From Polytrichum commune (taxonomy: Eukaryota; Streptophyta; Polytrichopsida; Polytrichales; Polytrichaceae): DNA of 64,000 nucleotides. The notes under the pieces were generated by a model. That model did not search any database. It had not been told where the DNA came from and saw only the letters and a list, made by a program, of their open reading frames with translations. The DNA is taken from positions 19,220,001 to 19,284,000 of the forward strand of contig OX485804.1 in NCBI GenBank assembly GCA_950295325.1, written 5' to 3'. Position numbers and translations under genes: made by a program. Below, one piece after another: positions 34,614 through 43,760 of this stretch; positions within the stretch are counted from its first letter, which is position 1, and each line of letters starts with the position of its first letter.

Positions 34614-37600
34614 ATGGCCATCCCTAACAGAAGCGCGATAGAGATGTTCGGACAGAAGTTGGAGAGTGTCCCAGAGTCAGTGACAGACGACAATAGGAAT
34701 GACAATTATGTCCCACAGGAGGACTTCATGAAAGAGTGGACGGCGCTTCCAGAGATGTTAGAGGATGGAACATTCGTCCTCCGCTTCGTCTACCAGCTCA
34801 ATACCAACGACGATGAACCAGAGCAGTGGGTGCAGATGGCAACATGGGAGATAGATTCCGTGGAGGCACAGGGCAATTACGTAATCCTCAACATGAAGTA
34901 CAACAATGACCACGTCAACGTGTTGCTGGACTACTTGGCATACACCTTCTCCCACAACTACGCGCAGATGCATGTTAAAGAGGAGGGAAAGCGTTTCGAC
35001 CTGCCAAAACTCTTCACAAGATATAGCCTAAGTCAACATTGGACAGCAAGGAAATTGACCGCTTTGTGCTTGAACATCTCCAAGACCAACAATGCTGTGT
35101 TGGAGGCCAACAAGAAGAAGAAGAGTCCCAAGAAACCAACGCAATCCGGTGCAGGCGGATCCAGAAGTGCTCCGCGGCCTGTTCCCACTGCGAGCAGATT
35201 GACCGAAGGTACGAGTAGACATTCCACTCCTTCGAAGAGAACGAGGGACGACATGGAGAAGTCTGGCGTAACTGAGGGCGCAGAGGTCAGTTCCCCGCCA
35301 GTCATGCCGGCTCCTTTGCAGAAAGGAGAGGTACCGGACGGTACGAAGGCCACGCGCATCCTTCGAGATTTTAACAGTTACTCGAAGGACTGCTGGCCAA
35401 TGGGTCAATTTTTCACATTCAACGTCGACTGCTTCAAATGTGAAAAATCTCCAAACAAGTGGGTAGTGAGGTCACGGGAGACCGGGGGTGTGAAGTGGCA
35501 GTTGAATAACCTCTACAACAACGTCAAGTGGGACAGGCAAACAGTTTGTGTGATGCCAAAGGGCTTCACTACCCATCCCACGGAGAGGGATTGGCCACGA
35601 ATCCTTAACGGAGATTTCTGGATCATCGACGGACAGCACAGCTTGGAGGCTGCTAAGATCGTTCTGAATGACGACGCCTTCCAGCACGAGCTGAAGGGCG
35701 ACTTGCGCTATTGGAAGTCGTTTCTGGTGTGGTCAGACGACTGGGAGAAGCTCCGCAAAATATCAACGTATTTGAATAGCGGAAACAAGACGAAAGTTTT
35801 TGAGGCGTCCTGGGCTGCGAATATTGTTGCTGCAAGAGACGTCTGGGTGGCACACGGTAGCCCCCCTAAGGAGAGGGAGAACGCCAAGAAACCTTCTCCA
35901 CAGTGGAATGTAAGTTTACGAACGTGCGTTCGTAAACATCATCTCAATATTTCCTTTCTTGTTTGCATTTTACGAACGTGCGTTCGTAAACATCAGCTCA
36001 ATATTTCCTTTCTTGTTTGCATTTTACGAATGACTGACATCCATTTTAATATGCAGGCGTTCTGCGACGCTATGGTGGACAAATTCTCCTCCATCGACAT
36101 GAAGTCTACTTCAACCAAGTCGGTGCTGGAGTTGAAAGGTGAGCTCAGGCTCATATGCTGTACAACAGACACCTGGGATTTATGGACCCAGTTTTTTGAC
36201 TCCCACACGTCGGGAGATTTAACCAACCCCGACATGGAAGAGAAGTACAATGCCGTTGAGAACTTCGAGTGCCCCCCGCTGCTCAGGGAGTTCTTCAGAC
36301 CCCTCCAAGGGCTGACAGAATCGGAGTTGAAGCGATGCGCCGTGCACGCTCTAATGAAAACAGAGGGAAGGAAACTTCCCTATTCAAAAATATTTTTGAA
36401 GAGACCCAAGCACAAGCCCGGGACGTACTCCATCAAGGAGTGGTGCGAGCATCGAAAGCTGAAGACAGCAGCAATGAGGGAATTGAGCGCACTGGCACCT
36501 CAATACCAAATCTTCGACGTCGATGGCGACGTGAAGTGGAATCACTGGAAGGTGTTCAAGCAAGCCTTTAATATTAGAGGCCCCTCAATGCGAAGTCTGG
36601 TCAGGGAGCACGCCGCATCTTTGAAACTGAAGGGCAACAAACGGACTAAGAAATCCGAGACGGATGCCCAGGAGGTGGGCCTTTATAAAAAAAAATTGGA
36701 GAGGAAGAGGACAGCAACATTCGAAGGAGTGGCGAGGTTTTGCACTGTCACCACCGGCCTGGAGAGGACCACATTCTCTAAGTGGGACGGTAGCTTCACC
36801 AGGGCGGATGTTAGGGAGGACCGACGGGGATGCCCATTTGCCCTGATCGATTTCAGGAGCATCCCGGGTGCGTCGAGCCGCGGGACAAAGGACCTGCCAT
36901 TCTACAACCCATTCATGGCCAAGTTCATGGAGTACAAATCTCCTACCATGAGGGAGCCCCACGTTTGGCTATGGATTGTCGAGCACGAGAGGCTGTCGGA
37001 AATTCTGGAACTGTACGAGAAGACCATCAAGTTCGAGTACAGTATTTACCACAGCACCTATGTTCCCGCCAAGACAAAAGGGATTGTTGTAATCAACGAG
37101 GCCAGGGGAAACAAGCAGGTGGGAGCAGTCAGCCTCGTCTTCCTGACCTTCAACCAACTAAGGGATGGGAGGGTCCCTATCAAGGCTAGCAATGTATTCA
37201 AGAAGATATACAACATCCCGCACCCACCTCCCAAAGATCTATTCCAGGAGACGTTATTTACTGTCATTCCCGCAGTTGAACTCAGGCTGGAATTCTACAT
37301 ATCCATTCTCCAGAGTTTGACAACCCATGGAGAGACGGTGTACAGCGTATACGGGGGCAGCAAGTTTTTGTACGCGGCCATGGTAAGCCCACTCTCATTT
37401 GTTTACGAACGTTCGTTCGTAATGTTCATTGGTCTATTAGTCTTAGTAATACTAGTTATCATACTAAGCTTGACATTTACGAACGCACGTTCGTAAAGAC
37501 CAAGGTCTGCACCTGAAATAATAGGTTAGACATGAAGTCATTGGGATTGCTGACTTTTACGAACGCACGTTCGTATTTGCTGACATGTTCTAGTTTATGC

Positions 37601-37686
37601 TACAGATGCTTGGCTTGGTCGTCAATTCCTATCTGGACGCAACCGACGAAAGGAGTACAAGCGTCACAGGGCAAAGGCGTCAATGA
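34614..37686 (+). CDS. ParB-like (DGQH) plus methyltransferase-like protein, three exons
   Basis: The start is the ATG at 34,614, directly after TTTTGCAG; the longer open frame upstream is intronic. Exons are 34,614-35,909, 36,057-37,382 and 37,606-37,686, with introns GTAAGT..CAG and GTAAGC..CAG, giving about 900 residues. Residues 160-225 are a basic, Ser/Pro-rich linker. Around residue 339, GDFWIIDGQHSLEAAK resembles the DGQHR/ParB-Srx loop, with Ser where Arg is usual, followed by ISTYLNSGNKTKVFEASW. Residues 690-700 (CPFALIDFRSIPG) stand where methyltransferase motif IV would be, without DPPY. Residues 859-875 (GETVYSVYGGSKFLYAAM) stand where motif I would be. The layout parallels the Region 1 element gene. 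Missing catalytic residues suggest a DNA-binding rather than enzymatic role, if the homology holds. Palindromes lie in the 5' region and in both introns. Exon 3 may instead continue into the frame at 37,653-39,047. Confidence 0.6.
35910..36056 (+). other. Intron 1, built from 54-bp repeats carrying palindromes
   Basis: This 147-base intron (GTAAGT..TGCAG) holds two copies of a 54-bp unit. Each starts with the palindrome (35,914 and 35,969) and continues CATCANCTCAATATTTCC. A third partial copy (TTTACGAATG, 36,023) follows. Its length is a multiple of three with no in-frame stop, so a transcript that keeps it stays open with 49 extra residues. Confidence 0.8.
37400..37580. repeat. Three palindromes in intron 2
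   Basis: Copies at 37,403-37,422 (spacer TT), 37,476-37,497 (CA) and 37,558-37,575 (CA) lie inside the intron 37,383-37,605. The spacers between them are unrelated. Confidence 0.85.
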
Positions 37687-39047
37687 TGGACCTGGGTGAC
37701 ATGAGTGGCCCCAGGACAGACTTCAGCTTGCCATCGGAGGGGGGAACGCCGGTAATTGACACGGATGATGACGAGCCCACCCCCTCAGCTAACCTTGAAG
37801 CGATCATCCAGTCGTTGGATGTCACTCCTCTGCTGTTACTGCCGCCATCAAGACTGCCTTTAGACCCCCATGGGACTCCTGGGGGCTACACCGGGTCGTC
37901 TGCTGGGGCAACCCAAGATGTCGCCCCCGCAAGAGTATCTGGACTGGATCCCTTCGGCACACCTGGGGGATGCTCGACGTCGGGGTCTCCCAGGACCTCC
38001 TCGGTGCCAAAGATGGAGACACTCGACCTCCTCGACCAACGGTCGCGTCCATCCTTGGACCTCTTCAGGAACACGAGGAGGAGGATGAAAAAGACGCCCT
38101 ACGTGGAGCTGCCGCCGGGGGCAATTATCGATGTGTCCGACGAGGACGAAGGGGACATGGACATCATGTCCGAGCTGGGGGTGGAGTACGACAGGAACAA
38201 GCGGGTGAAGGAGGAATCCCTCACAGTTGCCGAGCTCAACTCCAAGCTGGAGCAGAAGATGAAGGAGGAAATGGCGGCAGCGCAGGAGGAGAGCGCCAGA
38301 CAAATGGCGAGGCTGGAGAAAGAGCTCAGGGATTCCGCCGCAAAGACAGACGCCATCTTCGAGATACTGAGAAGCATGCAGAGCATGTCTGCTCCGGTGC
38401 AACAGCCCTACCCCTATCCCCCTGTAGGACACCCCTCACAGTCCTCTTCGCCAGGAATGTACCAAGCAGGGCCATCCCACCCCCGAGCGCATCCAACACC
38501 GGCTGGAAGTCCCTTTCCACCTGAACTGGCAACAACGGCAGCGCCTTCGCACGATGTGGTCTCTGCGGCGATAAGAGAGGACGAAGATTTACGAACGCGC
38601 GTTCGTGAATCTTCAGGTGCGGCAGTCCTCACCCCTCCCCCATCAAGGGTAGGACTGCCCTCAACTGCAGACAGGGTAGTTGCTAGGAGGGGCGATGACA
38701 CTGCGGAACACACTGACATGCTCATTGTGGAGGACACGCAGGGGAGCCCCAATGATGCGGCATGTATCGCGTGCATGGATGTGGAGAGCCCTGAGCATTG
38801 TCAGCATCCTTCTGCGCGGATGGAGGATGTCCGCATGGAGACTCTCGACCTGGGCGGGGACGAAGACGAAGCGGATCTCATTGAACAGACCCAGGCGTCC
38901 CAGGCTGGCCATGCACCAGAGGCCATGGAGGCAGAGGCAGCTGCTCCGATGGAGGTTACGAACGCGCGTTCGTTAATCGAAGAGGAGGGAACTACTCGGT
39001 CCAGCGCCGCTGCCCCTCCCCCCGATGACGAGGTAACTCATCTCTGA
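37653..39047 (+). CDS. Ser/Pro-rich protein with coiled coil, probably the C-terminal exon of the 34.6-kb gene
   Basis: The frame is open from the exon start (37,608) to a TGA after VTHL. Its first ATG (37,683) overlaps the stop of the preceding frame. It contains repeated Pro/Gly motifs (DPHGTPGG and DPFGTPGG), a basic stretch (RNTRRRMKKTP), an acidic stretch (DVSDEDEGDMD), a predicted coiled coil of about 55 residues (ELNSKLEQKMKEEMAAAQEE onward) and a Pro-rich region. Acceptors AG at 37,652 or 37,655 would join it in frame to exon 2 (EYKRHRAKASMMDL); the acceptor at 37,605 does not. Two palindromes are translated in frame: LRTRVRE at 38,583-38,614 and VTNARSLI at about 38,952. I recognise no family. 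Confidence 0.5.
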   Translation, partial: EYKRHRAKASMMDLGDMSGPRTDFSLPSEGGTPVIDTDDDEPTPSANLEAIIQSLDVTPLLLLPPSRLPLDPHGTPGGYTGSSAGATQDVAPARVSGLDPFGTPGGCSTSGSPRTSSVPKMETLDLLDQRSRPSLDLFRNTRRRMKKTPYVELPPGAIIDVSDEDEGDMDIMSELGVEYDRNKRVKEESLTVAELNSKLEQKMKEEMAAAQEESARQMARLEKELRDSAAKTDAIFEILRSMQSMSAPVQQPYPYPPVGHPSQSSSPGMYQAGPSHPRAHPTPAGSPFPPELATTAAPSHDVVSAAIREDEDLRTRVRESSGAAVLTPPPSRVGLPSTADRVVARRGDDTAEHTDMLIVEDTQGSPNDAACIACMDVESPEHCQHPSARMEDVRMETLDLGGDEDEADLIEQTQASQAGHAPEAMEAEAAAPMEVTNARSLIEEEGTTRSSAAAPPPDDEVTHL

Positions 39048-39061
39048 GAATACCTCTCATT

Positions 39062-39510
39062 TTACGAACGCGCGTTCGTAACCAACTAACCCCCTCGTTT
39101 GTTATTGGCGCTTCATGTCCGGCGGCATCAGGAGGCCCGCGCGAGCCTTTTCTGCGTGACACCCTAGGCCTGCCAGTTTTGTAGGACACGGAAATTGTGA
39201 TAGATTATCACGTGAGACATTTGTAAATATTCAACGGATTTAATATATGAGCAGTTTATCTCTGCATCGGATTTTCCCAATTTTGTGCATCGTCTATTCA
39301 ATCCCTGTGTTGTGAATGGTCTGGCGTCTCTATAAACTCTTGCATGCCCCTTCCTCAATCACGAACGCTCGTTCGTAAATGTGTGCGACCCAGTGTCCAC
39401 CTCCTTCACGAACGAGCGTTCGTAGATTATGCCTGTAATCTCACGAACGAACGAACGTTCGTAAATGACGCGCACCGCCACCCGCAGCCCTCATTCACAA
39501 ACGCGCGTTC
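39062..39510. repeat. Palindrome copies between the two genes
   Basis: One copy is at 39,062-39,081, just after the stop of the preceding gene. Copies at 39,361-39,376, 39,408-39,423, 39,443-39,462 and an eroded one near 39,492 lie in the leader of the next gene. These have shorter complementarity (ACGAACG arms without flanking TT/AA), and the 39,443 copy carries an extra ACGA repeat. Confidence 0.85.
39325..39345 (+). promoter_or_regulatory. TATA box of the FCP1-like gene
   Basis: TCTCTATAAACTC at about 39,328-39,340 is a plant-like TATA box about 300 bases upstream of the coding part. It would place four palindromes in the transcribed leader. The first ATG downstream (39,344) opens a 60-codon frame made largely of translated palindromes. 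Confidence 0.4.
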
Positions 39511-39628
39511 GGAAGTGTGCCTTTGAGCGCATTCGCATTGCACTCTAAACCCTCGCTCCCTCGTCATTCCCTTAATGCAATTTTAATTTATTTATTGGAC
39601 CATATCATTGAACTAGTTAAATCGTTAA

Positions 39629-40402
39629 TCACAGGACCCCACGAAGTTAAATCGCAACCCGTCGGCGAGTGGGCCTCAGACCTGTCACAAGCCCTTCCTG
39701 GTTCTTGACCTTAACGGGGTGTTGTGTCACACCCAACACATCCCCAAGGTCCCCACCCGTTCCTTCCGCCAACCCGACGAGATGGACTACGACGGCCAGC
39801 TCGACACTCTGATAAACCGCAAGGCCGTCCGCGCCCGTCCAGGCGTGCGGGACTTCCTTCGAGAGGTGCTCGACCTCTTTCACGTGGTCGTCTGGAGCTC
39901 CATGATCATGGAGAACACGGAGGCCATCGTCGACTTCCTCTTTCGTGGCCTCCCGAGACCATGCCTCGTCCTCGGCCAAGATGCGTGCGACGATCTAGTC
40001 GACGAGAAGGGGTTTCCCGTGCCCAAGTTCGGCGGTCGAGGAGGGGGACAACAGTTCCTCAAGGTCCTCCAGTCCAGGTTGTGGCAAGGCATCCCCATTC
40101 TCGAGGGGGTCCCCCACGGACACTGGCCTACGCCGGAGAACACCCTCCTCGTCGACGACAGCCCAACGAAGAGCGTCCTCAATCCCCCGGGCACCGTCGT
40201 CTTCCCCGACACTTGGACCAGCGATAGGAAAGATACCTTTTTGGTCGATAAGCTAGCACCTTATCTTAGAATGCTAGTGCTCCACCCCGGGAGCATCCCC
40301 GATTTTGTTAGGTCCAACCCCATCGGCAACGCCGCGCTTAGTCCCCGCGACAATGTATATAAGAGCATCGTGCGGCTTGCAAAAATCAATAAATTGATTT
40401 GA
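39629..40402 (+). CDS. FCP1/TIM50-like HAD phosphatase-like protein, 5' exon not identified
   Basis: The frame opens directly after TTAATCACAG (39,628), a good splice acceptor, and has no early ATG, so a first exon is missing. KPFLVLDLNGVL is HAD motif I of the FCP1/NLI family with the second Asp replaced by Asn. VVVWSSMIMENTEAI is motif II, and NTLLVDDSPTKSVLNP is the DD-containing motif IV. The domain ends at VRLAKINKLI and a TGA. The DxN change would remove the general acid/base, so activity is doubtful; plant homologues with DLNGLL-type motifs are known to me as a family. It is GC-rich relative to the surroundings. A decayed paralogue is at 21.1 kb and shares the end point. Confidence 0.75.
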   Translation, partial: SQDPTKLNRNPSASGPQTCHKPFLVLDLNGVLCHTQHIPKVPTRSFRQPDEMDYDGQLDTLINRKAVRARPGVRDFLREVLDLFHVVVWSSMIMENTEAIVDFLFRGLPRPCLVLGQDACDDLVDEKGFPVPKFGGRGGGQQFLKVLQSRLWQGIPILEGVPHGHWPTPENTLLVDDSPTKSVLNPPGTVVFPDTWTSDRKDTFLVDKLAPYLRMLVLHPGSIPDFVRSNPIGNAALSPRDNVYKSIVRLAKINKLI

Positions 40403-40505
40403 ATTGCCACCGTGTATTTGTTTGTTTCCATGTGGATCACATTTCTAATTCCTTTTTTGGATGCCTTTTGGTCGTGTTTGTTGTTGTTGTTGTTGTTGTT
40501 CACAG

Positions 40506-41434
40506 TTTGCCCCGCCTTGCGACGCCCCCCTCCTCGATGGCCCTTTCATTCCCCGCTCGGCCCCTCCCTCCCCCTCGCGCGACGCGTCGAACTTCCGAAT
40601 GCCATCCCTCTACCAATTCTCGGCGGTGGACGCGGCGTCGGCCGTGGATTACTCCCGTGACGTCGGGATCGAAGACGGCGTCGTCAATAGTCCTCCCCCC
40701 AAACTCCACTTGCGCACGCGCGCACCCTCGCCCTCTCCCCTCTCCAAAGAGAAACGAACTCTCGTTCGTTTGGCTACGACGTCAAGGGAGGACGGTGTCC
40801 CTCGTCGCGGTCCGAGCCGGCGTCTCCGCATGGAAGCCCCCCCGCATGAAGCCCTCCCCTCCGCCTCCGCTCCTCCCCCTGCCAACTCCTCCCACGTCGC
40901 TCGTCCCCCTTGCATTGATCCCCCCGTCAACGGCCCGAAAGCCAAGGTGCAATTTCTTTTACTCCCCTACCACATTTCCCGCCGTTGGTTTACTTGTCTC
41001 CCATGTTTACATTCCCTTGTGGCCACGATGTTTACGAACATACATCCCAAACTGCCGTCGTTTCCCCCACTCCGTTCAAGCCTTTGATTTAATCCCACTA
41101 AATTTGCTTTCTTTCGCAGGTGGCTACTTGCTCGATGGGTGCCCATCCCTCCTCGACGTCGTCCTTGGATAGGCTGGCACCCAAGGCCACTTCCTCCGAT
41201 TCCGATCGTTGTTTGGCCGTCCGGCGAACCACGAGACAATCTATCTCCCAAACGCAATCGTATTCCACTCACCATACCACTTCGTACAATTCGGGAGCGC
41301 GTCCGGATAATATTATATGGAAGAACGGCACATATTCCGGGTCCGTCAACAATAATGGTTATAGCCGCGGGCCGGAGATTTTTAGGGCCATGGAGGCTGC
41401 CAAAAAAAAAGAGATGGCCGCGACAAAAAAATAG
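40506..41434 (+). CDS. Small Ser/Pro-rich protein, two exons, adjoining the FCP1-like gene
   Basis: Exon 40,506-40,946 starts after TTGTTCACAG and ends at a GTGCAA donor. Exon 41,120-41,434 starts after CTTTCGCAG and ends in TAG. Phase is 0 at both borders. The product is low-complexity with SPPPKLHLRTRAPSPSPL and ends NGYSRGPEIFRAMEAAKKKE. The same two segments follow the phosphatase-like pseudogene (21,950-22,085 and 23,880-24,190), so they are conserved with it. They may be a separate gene, or C-terminal exons of the phosphatase-like gene through a donor such as AAT|GTATAT at 40,352, which would replace the last 17 residues before the TGA. An eroded palindrome is at 40,752-40,771 in coding sequence. 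Confidence 0.5.
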
Positions 41435-41479
41435 TGGGATGGACTCCCTAAACTAAAAATAGGTTCAAGGCTATTAGAT

Positions 41480-41790
41480 ATTATCTATGACTTTAGATTT
41501 TATTTCGTGTTCTCCAAGACATTGATGGTTTTTCCATTATCCTTGTATTTCATTCCAATTGAATTAATTCAATTTCTATTCATCATCCGTATCTTGCCTT
41601 CCATTCATGACCATTTCTCATTTCATACGCCAATATTTTCATGTATGCTTCACATTTTCGTTCAATTCCATGCTTTTATGTCTTATTATTGTTTCCAACC
41701 CTATACATTTCCGAGTTTTAGTTCGTAATTACTAGTTCTTATTTGAAATGTGCGTCCTTAAATAGTCTCAAAATCATCTAAAAGTCTCTA
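41480..41790 (+). repeat. Inverted partner of 30,600-30,930
   Basis: AAATAGTCTCAAAATCATC and the preceding 280 bases match 30,600-30,930 in reverse. It starts about 50 bases after the last coding exon, so it may be a 3' flank that was copied elsewhere. Confidence 0.5.
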
Positions 41791-41799
41791 ATTAACGAA

Positions 41800-43760
41800 T
41801 ATAGTGTTAGGGTCTTGCAAAAAAGAAAAGAAAAATCAACATTGGGCAATCCGACATGAATTTGAGACTGTTGGCCCTTCCATGCTCAAGGGTCTTGCAA
41901 ATCCCAGTATTAGAATGTTATTATGAACGTGGACATACCATAACAATGGAGAAATGACCTTGTCAATGGATTTGGCGTTCAGGGAATCTGGAGCAAGTTT
42001 CGCCAGTTTAAGATTTCAGATGCACACCAATGCTAAGGCAATGATGAGCACTAGTGGTTATCACTAACATACCTTCAACTATAGTGGAGCAACGTAGTAT
42101 TCAAAGATGAAAAGGCAGTAGTTCATGAATTCTTAGAGCAATCTGGTTGAATGCATGATGCCACAAGAAGGCCTGAGGTGTTTGTATACTATTTGAGAAA
42201 TATGTGGTGGTCTATTCCAACAATTACAAATTCATCTTCAGAAAACACTGCAATATTCTTCTATTGTACTGCAAATATAGGAAGGAATAATATTCTAAAA
42301 CAAATAGTTGTGCCATTCGGCGGACTTTGTCTCAAATGTTGGCAGCAATTATTTGGAAATTTAAGTTGATTTGGAAGTTGAGCGTGGAGCATATTACACT
42401 CCTTGCTTAGATGGCGTAGGTGAAAGGATTTGTTTTGTGTTGGTTTGATTTGCAAATTGGTAAGGTGAGGATGATATTCCTATTTTGGCTTTTGAAAATA
42501 GGCAACGTGATGAAAAGGAAACCTGCGAATGCCAAATTATGGAGCACAAATCGTGGCAAGGAATTGCGTATGCAAAAACATGATCTGGGGTTGAGGGTCG
42601 TAGCTCTTGTGGCTTATTATTGTGATGGGGTGGTTCAAGACAGATTTGAGTTCATAAAACTTCGAGAGTCCCACACAAACCTTCAGCCTTCCATCACAGA
42701 GGTTGGATTCTCATCATTGCAAACCCTTGCAAGACACCATGATGACAACATATATGCTAAAATATAGCTATTGGATATCTTTTTCTTTAAAACTTGACTT
42801 ACATTTCAAAGCTTCTTCATAGCCTCTTTCCACTTTTAGTCCACAAACATAAGGTGGATCATCTATTGACAAAGTCAAATGTTCACCAACCTTCTTATTC
42901 ACTAGAATGATAGCTCCTCAATAAGAGTTGCATCGCTAAGACAAAGAACATCATGCCTCTGACACCACTAAAAGTTCTTCTCCAAGGCCATTGTTGGAGA
43001 CAATGATTTTCATTTCAAGTTTTGAAGAGAGCAACATTGGCTATAACGATTGGAGTGAAGAAGCCACATATAAATGATCCAAAGGGAGGCAATCTCATCC
43101 AATTTTAATGATTTTTAGGGATATTTCTAGCTATGTCAACCACAAAAACCATGGAATAATTTGTAGAATACTTTATTTTATTTTTTTAGAATATTGTAAA
43201 TCACCAACACATAGCTGGCTTAAAAATCATTGGTTTGACACTTTAGCTGGGATGAAAACCACTGCCGATTCCCCATCTTCGTCCCTTCACCCTTTGCATA
43301 AAGCGAATTGAAACGGAACTCAAATTCAATGGTAGGGAAAAAGCCTCAATCAGTGTTGACGCCGATTAAGCCATTTGGGAAGTGCTTGTCATCCATCCTC
43401 CCGGCTAAGAATCCTTGTCCTCTAACAACAAATGCAGGCACCGTTGGCCTCAGTCTACCGGTTCCATCCCCAAACCAGCTTGAACATGGGAAGTGGAGTC
43501 CACCTCCACTTCCTTTAGGGTTAAGGCTGAATGCTCAACATTACAAGCCACACAAGTGGACATCATGTTCAACCTGGGAAACAACTTTAGATCCTCAAGG
43601 TGCAATGTTTCAGTCACGGCCCACGGAATTTACCCATACAAAATCCAAAATTAAAATGGTTCATCAGCTCTTAGACTCCACTTCGGAACTACTGCTAATA
43701 AGCTTACAGGTAGAACTGCATGATGTTATCAAACCTGCCTAGATTGCATTGAATGTTCAG
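41800..43760 (+). other. Unrecognised stretch with two weak open frames
   Basis: Frames at 42,420-42,767 and 43,308-43,742 (the latter 144 codons, Pro-rich, KKPQSVLTPIKPFGKCLSS) have more coding-like composition than the flanks. They lack ATG context, splice partners or recognisable motifs. An alternative frame near 42,470 reads DDIPILAFENRQRDEKETCE. They may be decayed exons. I cannot name a family. Confidence 0.25.

Noticed and set aside
39344-39526. 60-codon ORF in the leader of the FCP1-like gene
   Set aside because: It is mostly translated palindromes. It may act as an upstream ORF but is not supported as a protein.
28795-40771. Palindromes as transcription terminators
   Set aside because: They lack a following T run, occur inside introns and coding exons, and hairpin terminators are not used by plant pol II.
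40399-41172. 257-codon frame and other overlapping frames over 40.4-41.2 kb
   Set aside because: The frame of the two spliced exons is supported by a paralogue at 22 and 24 kb; the others are shadows in GC-rich DNA.
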